This document shows positions 33,659 through 38,751 of a stretch of 38,751 nt of DNA, one piece after another. The DNA comes from Kineosporia sp. R_H_3 (GTDB lineage: Bacteria; Actinomycetota; Actinomycetes; Actinomycetales; Kineosporiaceae). The notes beneath the pieces are model-generated. The model was given only the letters and a program-made list of their open reading frames with translations. It was not told the origin of the DNA and did not search any database. The stretch's first letter is position 1; every line of letters starts with the position of its first letter. The stretch spans positions 85,216-123,966 of the forward strand of contig NZ_MWLL01000085.1 in assembly GCF_002198675.1 (NCBI RefSeq), in the 5' to 3' direction. Both the position numbers and the translations under genes were made by a program.

Positions 33659-34863
33659 CCGAGGTTGGCCGTGCGGAAGATCCCGTACATCGCCGAGACG
33701 AGCGCGATGGCGACGAAGCCCACCAGTCCGCCCATGACGATGATGACGACGGGTTCGATGATCGTCGTGACCTTCTTGATCTTGTAGTCGAGCTCACGCT
33801 CGTAGAAGGTTGCGGCTACCTCGAGCTGGCTGTCCAAGGTGCCCGTGTCCTCCCCCACCCGAATCATCTGGGCGGCGACCCCGGGGAAGAGCCGGGTTGC
33901 GGCGATGGGCTGGGCGAGTCCTCCGCCTCGCAGCATGGCGTGGCGCACGCCGTTCAGCGCACGCTCGAAGACGAGGTGGTTCAGACTGCTCGTCGCGACC
34001 TCGAGCGCGCGCGGCAGCGGTACGCCGGCAGAGACCATCGAGGCGAGCATCCGCGTGAAACGCTCGACCTTGCTGTACCGGATCGCTTCTCCGATCACCG
34101 GGATCCGCAGCAGGAACGCATGCCACACGTATCTCCCCGTCCTGGTCAACGTCGCGGCCCAGCCGCCCAGGACCACTGCACCGAGGACCGCGACGACGAG
34201 CCACCACCAGTCGCCGAGGAATCGCGTCGTCGCCAGCAGGATGCGCGTCGTGACCGGCAGCTGCGCGTCGAGGCTGGAGAAGAAGTCCTCGAACTTCGGC
34301 AGGACGAACACGCTGAGGATGACGATCGTCCCGATCGCCATGACGAAGACCACGGCGGGGTACGTCATGGCGGCCTTGATCTTGCGGCGCGCCTCGACAT
34401 CACGCTCGATGTACTGCGACAGCTGGTCGAGCACGTCGTCCAGCCTGCCCGTGAGCTCGGCCGAACGCAGGATCCCGCGGTACCAGTCGGGGAAGTCCGA
34501 CGGGTGCCTGTCGATCGCCTCCGACAGGGTGCGCCCGGACCGGAGGTCATCGGACACCGCCGCGAGGACACGACGGACCGCCGGCTTGTCGTTCTCCTCG
34601 CCCAGGACCTGGATCGCGTCGAGGATGGGGATCCCTGCTCGCAGGAAGGCCGACATCTGCCGGCTGAAGTGCATGAGGTCAGCGGGCTTGATCCGCTTGG
34701 GCGTCAGCTCGATCTGCGTCCAGGACTTCTTGGGCTCGATCTTCTGCACCCGCAGGCTCTGCTGCACGAGCGCCATCCGGGCAGCCGCGATCGTCGGCGC
34801 GTCCTGGACCCCGGTCGCCTGCACCCCGTTCGGTGCCAGCGCCACGTAGGCGAACTTCGGCAT
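33655..34863 (-). CDS. pilC: Type IV pilus inner-membrane platform protein PilC
   Basis: A 402-residue T2SSF protein that couples the cytosolic motor to pilin assembly. It begins KFAYVALAPNGVQATGVQDAPT and has two homologous cytosolic helical domains (about residues 65-190 and 265-390), each starting with a FSRQMSAFLRAGIPILDAI / FTRMLASMVSAGVPLPRALEV pattern, separated by two membrane spans and ending with a third (EPVVIIVMGGLVGFVAIALVSAMYGIF). ATG at 34863 is taken because homologues start M-x-x-F-x-Y; earlier in-frame codons look non-coding. A 189-base gap of lower GC separates it from pilB and could hold an internal promoter. Confidence 0.95.
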   Translation of the reverse strand: MPKFAYVALAPNGVQATGVQDAPTIAAARMALVQQSLRVQKIEPKKSWTQIELTPKRIKPADLMHFSRQMSAFLRAGIPILDAIQVLGEENDKPAVRRVLAAVSDDLRSGRTLSEAIDRHPSDFPDWYRGILRSAELTGRLDDVLDQLSQYIERDVEARRKIKAAMTYPAVVFVMAIGTIVILSVFVLPKFEDFFSSLDAQLPVTTRILLATTRFLGDWWWLVVAVLGAVVLGGWAATLTRTGRYVWHAFLLRIPVIGEAIRYSKVERFTRMLASMVSAGVPLPRALEVATSSLNHLVFERALNGVRHAMLRGGGLAQPIAATRLFPGVAAQMIRVGEDTGTLDSQLEVAATFYERELDYKIKKVTTIIEPVVIIVMGGLVGFVAIALVSAMYGIFRTANLG

Positions 34864-35052
34864 GCCCCTGCCGTCCTCTCGTCGTGCCCCGCACGGATAT
34901 CGCCCGCCCGGATCGTGCGTTACGGCTGCCTCAGCCATTTCCACCGTTCGACCGACGCGATGGTCACACATCGTCGAGGTTTGATTCCGGTGTGTTGCGA
35001 TATTGGTCCGTGCTGAAACAGCCGCGGTCCTGCCGTCGACGCCCCGGGTGCG

Positions 35053-36867
35053 CTAGAGCATGTAGATCGAACGGACGATCTCGCTGATCGTCGTCACGTC
35101 CTGCTCGATGAGCCCGATCCCGCCCTGGCGCAGCGGCACGAGACCCTGCCTGACCGCGAGGCGTCGCATGTCGTCGTGCGAGGGGTCAGGGTGCACGATC
35201 ATCTCGCGCATCTCCTCGGTCACGCTCAACAGCTCGTAGACACCGACCCGGTCCGAGTAGCCGGTCTTGGAGCAGTAGTTGCAGCCCTCACCGGCGAAGA
35301 ACCGGTGCTTCTCGGCGCCGCCGGCCTCCACGTAGAAGGCGTACTCCTCGGGCGTCGGCTGGTACTGGACACGGCAGTAGGTGCACATCTTGCGGACGAG
35401 CCGCTGGCCGACGACGCCGATGACGGACGACGCCACGAGGAACGACTCGATCCCCATGTCGAGGAACCGGTACAGCGCGGACACCGCGTCCGTCGCGTGC
35501 AGCGACGAGAGCACGAAGTGGCCCGTCAGCGCCGACTGGACGGCGATCCGCGCCGTCTCGACGTCCCGCATCTCGCCGACGAGGATCATGTCGGGGTCCT
35601 GGCGCAGGATCGACTTCAGCCCGGCCGCGAAGGTGATGCCCGCCTGCTCGTTGATCTGGATCTGGTTGATCGACGGGAAGACGTACTCGACCGGGTCCTC
35701 GATCGTCGTGACGTTCTTGTCGACCGTGTTGACCTCGGAGAGCGACGCGTAGAGCGTCGTCGTCTTGCCCGAGCCGGTCGGGCCGGCGCAGATGACCATT
35801 CCGTACGGCGAGCGGATCATCTTCGCGAACGTCTCGTGCGTCGCCGGTGGCATCCCGAGGTCCCGCAGCCGGAAGAGCGAGCGGCTCTTGTCGAGGATCC
35901 GCAGGACGACCTTCTCGCCCCAGACGTTGCCCATGGTCGCGACCCGGATGTCGATGTCCCGGCCCTCGACGGAGGTGGCGATCTGGCCGTCCTGGGGGCG
36001 GCGCCGCTCGACGATGTTCATCCCGGCCATGATCTTGAGCCGGCTGGCGACCGCCGGGCCCATCTCGGCCGGCAGCGTGAGGACGTCGTGGAGCGCGCCG
36101 TCGATGCGGTACCGCACCCGCACCCGGCCGTCCTGAGGCTCGATGTGGACGTCGGACGCCCTGTCCCGCAACGCCTGCGTGATGACGAGGTTCACGACGC
36201 GGACGACGGGCGCGTCGTCCGCCTGGTCCTCGACGTCGCTGCGGTTGACCGTCGTGCGAACGTCGGTCGTCGCGGTGAACGCCGCGACCTGGTCCTCGAC
36301 GCCGGTGAGCGCACGGAACGTCGAGTCGATCGCCCGCCGCACCTCGCTCTCCGTCGCGACGTAGAGCGCCGCGGGCCGGTCGATCGAGCGCAGGACCTCC
36401 TCGGCGACGTCGGGCGACGGGTCGGCGAGCGCGACGTGGACCGTGCCGTCCTCGGTGATCCCCATCGGGATCGCCTGCAGCCCCCTGGCCTTGCTCTCGC
36501 CGAGCATCTCGGCGGCGACCGGGTCGGGCGTCGTCCGGCTCAGGTCGACGGCCTGCAGACCGACCTGCTGCGCCAGGCCGTGCGCGAGGTCGCGCTCGTC
36601 GATGACGCCGAGGTCGACGAGGATGCTGCCGATCCGCTGGCCCGAGCCGGTCTGGCGCATGAGGGCGTCGCTGAGCACGGCCGGGCTGATGACGCTGTTA
36701 CGGACGAAGAGCTCGCCCAGCAGGATGCCGAACTGGGCGACCGGTGCCCCGTTCGCAGTCGCCGGCGCGTGGCCGCCGCGGACGTCACGTCCCTGGGGCG
36801 GAACCGTCTCTCCCCGTTCCGGGCTGTCTGTGGCGGTCCTGCCCGCGCTCGACCGTCCGAACCTCAT
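35053..36867 (-). CDS. pilB: Type IV pilus extension ATPase PilB
   Basis: A 604-residue cytosolic motor of the GspE/PilB family. Residues about 48-185 form the T2SSE_N/MshEN region, with two 24-residue repeats (49-72 and 78-101) separated by exactly 5 residues as in c-di-GMP-binding MshE; the second begins RIGSILVDLG and ends Q101, while the first has Leu for Arg and Ser for Gly. Walker A is GPTGSGKT (362-369), the Asp box has TIEDPVEYVFP, Walker B is DPDMILVGEMRD, the His box is GHFVLSSLHATDAVSALYRFLD. Zinc tetracysteine: Cys495, 498, 529, 532. GGAG lies 7 bases before the ATG. First gene of the pil operon. Confidence 0.95.
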   Translation of the reverse strand: MRFGRSSAGRTATDSPERGETVPPQGRDVRGGHAPATANGAPVAQFGILLGELFVRNSVISPAVLSDALMRQTGSGQRIGSILVDLGVIDERDLAHGLAQQVGLQAVDLSRTTPDPVAAEMLGESKARGLQAIPMGITEDGTVHVALADPSPDVAEEVLRSIDRPAALYVATESEVRRAIDSTFRALTGVEDQVAAFTATTDVRTTVNRSDVEDQADDAPVVRVVNLVITQALRDRASDVHIEPQDGRVRVRYRIDGALHDVLTLPAEMGPAVASRLKIMAGMNIVERRRPQDGQIATSVEGRDIDIRVATMGNVWGEKVVLRILDKSRSLFRLRDLGMPPATHETFAKMIRSPYGMVICAGPTGSGKTTTLYASLSEVNTVDKNVTTIEDPVEYVFPSINQIQINEQAGITFAAGLKSILRQDPDMILVGEMRDVETARIAVQSALTGHFVLSSLHATDAVSALYRFLDMGIESFLVASSVIGVVGQRLVRKMCTYCRVQYQPTPEEYAFYVEAGGAEKHRFFAGEGCNYCSKTGYSDRVGVYELLSVTEEMREMIVHPDPSHDDMRRLAVRQGLVPLRQGGIGLIEQDVTTISEIVRSIYML

Positions 36868-37287
36868 ACGCCAACTCCAGCTCGCCCGTCATGCCCGTTG
36901 CCCCCGAGACGACCTCGCCAGTCTCACACGGTGCATTTGAGGATCCCGCCGGAACCAGCGATATCCCCCGTTCGCCCCGTGGAGGTTCACCCGGCGAGAT
37001 CGGCAGTGACTTTCGGTCGATTGAATGTCTTCAATCAGTGACTCCTCGTGACCATGGTCCAGGTTCTCGTCGACGCGGTGGCCACCCGGCGGACGGCGGG
37101 CATCACGACAGGCGACGGTCGTGGTCGATCCCGGCCATGACGCGATCACGGTGCCGTTCGACCCTGGTGGCGATCACGTCCGCCCGGTACGACGGAGGTG
37201 TAGCGGTAGCCGGTCCGCTGGTGTCGGGGGCGATGGTGCCGCAGGGCAGGTGTCGCCGGGCCCGACCCTCCGGTCCTGCTGGGCTCG
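36868..37287. other. Upstream region of the pil operon
   Basis: 420 bases between the divergent pilB and nitroreductase units with no convincing gene. Locally lower GC near 36940-37040 is consistent with promoters. A palindrome flanked by direct repeats lies at 37004-37043. Short open frames here lack protein-like composition. Confidence 0.55.
37004..37043. promoter_or_regulatory. Palindrome with flanking direct repeats upstream of pilB
   Basis: GATTGAATGTCTTCAATC (37019-37036) is a 7-bp perfect inverted repeat around TGTC. CAGTGACT occurs on both sides (37004-37011 and 37036-37043). The site is about 150 bases before pilB and is AT-rich for this genome, so it may bind a regulator. The binding protein is unknown. 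Confidence 0.5.
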
Positions 37288-37425
37288 GTGGCCCTGATGT
37301 CGGTGAACGGGCTGGGCCTCATCGGATGGCTCGCGTGGCTGGGAGTCGCCATGCTCCGTGAGCACCCTGCCGGTCCCGGCGTCACGGCCCTGCAACCGGC
37401 CCGCGACGCGAGAGGAGATGTGTGA
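37288..37425 (+). CDS. Possible 45-residue membrane peptide
   Basis: A short open frame starting at GTG 37288 encodes a single hydrophobic segment (VNGLGLIGWLAWLGVAML) followed by a polar tail ending ARGDV. Its TGA overlaps the ATG of the nitroreductase (TGATG), the arrangement of coupled translation. There is no clear ribosome site, so it may instead be the end of a decayed gene. No homology recognised. Confidence 0.3.
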   Translation: MALMSVNGLGLIGWLAWLGVAMLREHPAGPGVTALQPARDARGDV

Positions 37426-37895
37426 TGGCAGCCAAGGACTCGAAGGCATGGCTCCCGCCGCGCTGGTTCATCTGGACGTTCTGGAAGGCGCACCGGGCGT
37501 GGTTCCGGCTGACCGGAGGACGACGGGGGCTGTGGCCGCCGACGGCGGACAAGTGGGGCGCCCTCCGGCTCACCGTGGTGGGGCGGCGCAGCGGCGAGGA
37601 ACGGTCGGTGATCCTCGGGTACTTCGAGGACGGCACGAACCTCGTCACGCTGGCGATGAACGGCTGGGGTCCCGAGGAGCCGCAGTGGTGGCTGAACCTC
37701 CAGGCCCGTCCCGAGGCGCGGGTCCAGCTCGCCGACGGCAGCACCCGGCGGGTGCTCGCCCGCCGGGCCACGGGCGCCGAGCGCGCCCGGCTCTGGGACC
37801 GCCAACGACAGTACGACCAGCAGCTCGACGAGTACGCCCGCCGCCGCCCCGGCGAGACCGCGGTGGTCGTCCTGGAGCGGGTGGCTGAGTCCTAG
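37425..37895 (+). CDS. Deazaflavin(F420)-dependent nitroreductase family protein
   Basis: A 156-residue split beta-barrel protein of the Ddn/FDOR-A family, which uses reduced coenzyme F420 to reduce quinones, nitro compounds or other electrophiles. Recognisable segments are WTFWKAHRAWFRLTGGRRGL, the cofactor strand LRLTVVGRRSGEERSVILGYFEDG, and WWLNLQARPEARVQLADGS; the Arg/Lys-rich strand and Ser-Gly are typical of the phosphate-binding area. GAGGAG lies 7 bases before the ATG. Membrane association through the N-terminal helix is possible. Confidence 0.88.
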   Translation: MAAKDSKAWLPPRWFIWTFWKAHRAWFRLTGGRRGLWPPTADKWGALRLTVVGRRSGEERSVILGYFEDGTNLVTLAMNGWGPEEPQWWLNLQARPEARVQLADGSTRRVLARRATGAERARLWDRQRQYDQQLDEYARRRPGETAVVVLERVAES

Positions 37896-37995
37896 GTCCC
37901 GGTCGCCGTCCCGACGGACGACGAAACCGCACGAGCAGCGTCCTTCTTCACCCGGTGTTCGCCGTCCCGTCGCCTGGCCGGACGACCCTTCGCTC

Positions 37996-38430
37996 GTGGA
38001 CCGGGACTCGTTGGTGCGGCTGACGATCGCCGTGTGCCTCGGACTGCTCGTCCTGGCGATCAGCACCGCCCTGGCGACCAGCGCAGCACGGCACCTGCGG
38101 CTGCGCCTGCGCGGCCGGACGGCGCTCGCCACCGTCGTGCGGACCGTCCCCGAGCAGGTCGACGGCGACGTCACCGTCCACGACTGGACGATCGTGCAGT
38201 TCACCACGCCGCACGGCACGACCCTTGACGACGTCCGGCTCCGCACCTGGAGCACGATCCCGCCGCAGCCCGGGCGACAGATCCGCATCTACTACGACCC
38301 CGACGACCCGCACGACGCGGACAGGTCCCGGATCCCGCTCGCCCTGACCCACCTCGCCGGCATCCCGCTCCTCGTGACGCTGGGAGCGGCCGCCGAGTTC
38401 GCGATCCTCGTCTGGGGCGGGGCCCGCTGA
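37996..38430 (+). CDS. DUF3592 domain membrane protein
   Basis: A 144-residue protein with an N-terminal membrane span (LVRLTIAVCLGLLVLAISTALATSA), an extracytoplasmic or cytosolic beta domain starting GRTALATVVRTVPEQVDGDV and ending GRQIRIYYDPDDPHDA, and a C-terminal span HLAGIPLLVTLGAAAEFAILVWGG. The YYDPxxP motif is the DUF3592 hallmark. Function unknown. GTG start at 37996 without a clear ribosome-binding site. Convergent with the small zinc-ribbon gene. Confidence 0.78.
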   Translation: MDRDSLVRLTIAVCLGLLVLAISTALATSAARHLRLRLRGRTALATVVRTVPEQVDGDVTVHDWTIVQFTTPHGTTLDDVRLRTWSTIPPQPGRQIRIYYDPDDPHDADRSRIPLALTHLAGIPLLVTLGAAAEFAILVWGGAR

Positions 38431-38450
38431 CACGCGCTCCCGCCCACGAC

Positions 38451-38609
38451 CTACCCGGCCGGCCTGCGCACGGTCTCGACGCTGACCCATTCGCAGTCCG
38501 CGCACTCGCTCCGCCGCACGAACGACGGCTCGTTGTACCCACCGACCTCCTGCAGCCCGAGGTCTCGGACCTGCCCCTCGCACACTGGGCACCGTGCTGT
38601 CTGCGTCAC
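38451..38609 (-). CDS. Small zinc-ribbon protein (52 residues)
   Basis: A short minus-strand gene from GTG 38609 to TAG 38451. The product has two CxxC knuckles, Cys7-Pro-Val-Cys10 and Cys36-Ala-Asp-Cys39, separated by 25 residues including GGYNEPSFVRRSE, which would fold as one zinc ribbon. There is no signal peptide. Spacing of the cysteines and protein-like composition support it despite the weak ribosome site (ACAGGGTG). Such tiny zinc ribbons often bind nucleic acid or a protein partner; the role here is unknown. Confidence 0.6.
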   Translation of the reverse strand: MTQTARCPVCEGQVRDLGLQEVGGYNEPSFVRRSECADCEWVSVETVRRPAG

Positions 38610-38705
38610 CCTGTCGTGACTAGCCGACCCTCCAGCCCGGGCACATGAGCCGATCGGCCCAGGACCGGGGAGAGCGAGGGTCGGGGACCTGTGGGGCTGT
38701 GGACC

Positions 38706-38747
38706 TTCGGTTGATGCTTGACGGATCTGTTTCGGTTGATCCTTGAC
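38706..38747. repeat. 17-bp direct repeat at the window edge
   Basis: TTCGGTTGATGCTTGAC (38706-38722) and TTCGGTTGATCCTTGAC (38731-38747) differ at one base and start 25 bases apart. The second copy contains a TTGAC that could be a -35 box. What follows lies outside the window. Confidence 0.75.
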
Positions 38748-38751
38748 ACTC

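Noticed and set aside
35176-37041. Plus-strand open frame antisense to pilB.
   Set aside because: Asp/Arg/Val-rich shadow translation; the minus strand encodes all PilB motifs.

Overview
This is a very GC-rich (by eye about 70% or more), densely packed chromosomal stretch with many GTG starts and 4-bp ATGA/GTGA overlaps. A mycothiol-dependent formaldehyde dehydrogenase, an F420-type (deazaflavin) nitroreductase, DUF3145, DUF2510 and Excalibur proteins all point to an actinomycete. The type IV pilus locus suggests a lineage such as the Kineosporiales or Micrococcales relatives, but the genus cannot be fixed from the sequence alone. I see no rRNA, tRNA, CRISPR, transposase or phage gene.

Layout. 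(1) 1-5.1 kb: fabF, then a TetR repressor and DHA2-type drug exporter behind a promoter buried in a 20-bp perfect inverted repeat, then DUF3145 on the other strand and an uncharacterised gene. (2) 5.1-8.9 kb: a coupled mycothiol-dependent formaldehyde dehydrogenase and metallo-beta-lactamase-fold hydrolase, then a secreted Asp-box (BNR) protein. (3) 8.9-14.7 kb: a coupled ADP-ribosylglycohydrolase/PfkB kinase pair and a coupled nucleoside phosphorylase/NCS1 permease pair, resembling E. coli yegTUV and probably a nucleoside uptake and breakdown unit; then a methyltransferase and a small membrane protein. (4) 14.8-20.4 kb: a response regulator with an EAL c-di-GMP phosphodiesterase domain, an acyltransferase-3 membrane protein, an FAD-binding dehydrogenase, a DUF2510-Excalibur surface protein and a DUF1801 protein. 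(5) 20.4-25.5 kb: divergent arsR/arsM with two palindromic operators, a frameshifted diguanylate cyclase, and a coupled CBS-domain/ion transporter pair. (6) 25.6-28.6 kb: an MMPL exporter and an unusual HTH-VOC fusion. (7) 28.7-36.9 kb: type IV pilus genes: pilT on the plus strand; pilB, pilC, two minor pilins, a 524-residue pilus-associated protein and pilA on the minus strand. pilD and pilMNO are not in the window. (8) 36.9-38.75 kb: a deazaflavin nitroreductase, a DUF3592 membrane protein, a tiny zinc-ribbon gene, and a direct repeat at the window edge.

How genes fit together. Three separate elements concern c-di-GMP: a phosphodiesterase with all its catalytic residues, a broken diguanylate cyclase, and a PilB whose N-terminus carries a tandem MshEN-type c-di-GMP-binding motif with one degenerate half. 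This suggests c-di-GMP control of pili. The most unusual candidate system is the nucleoside unit at 8.9-13.4 kb, whose phosphorylase has changes at base-contacting positions. Several genes seem to be transcribed leaderless, with a TANNNT -10 box 6-7 bases before a GTG start.
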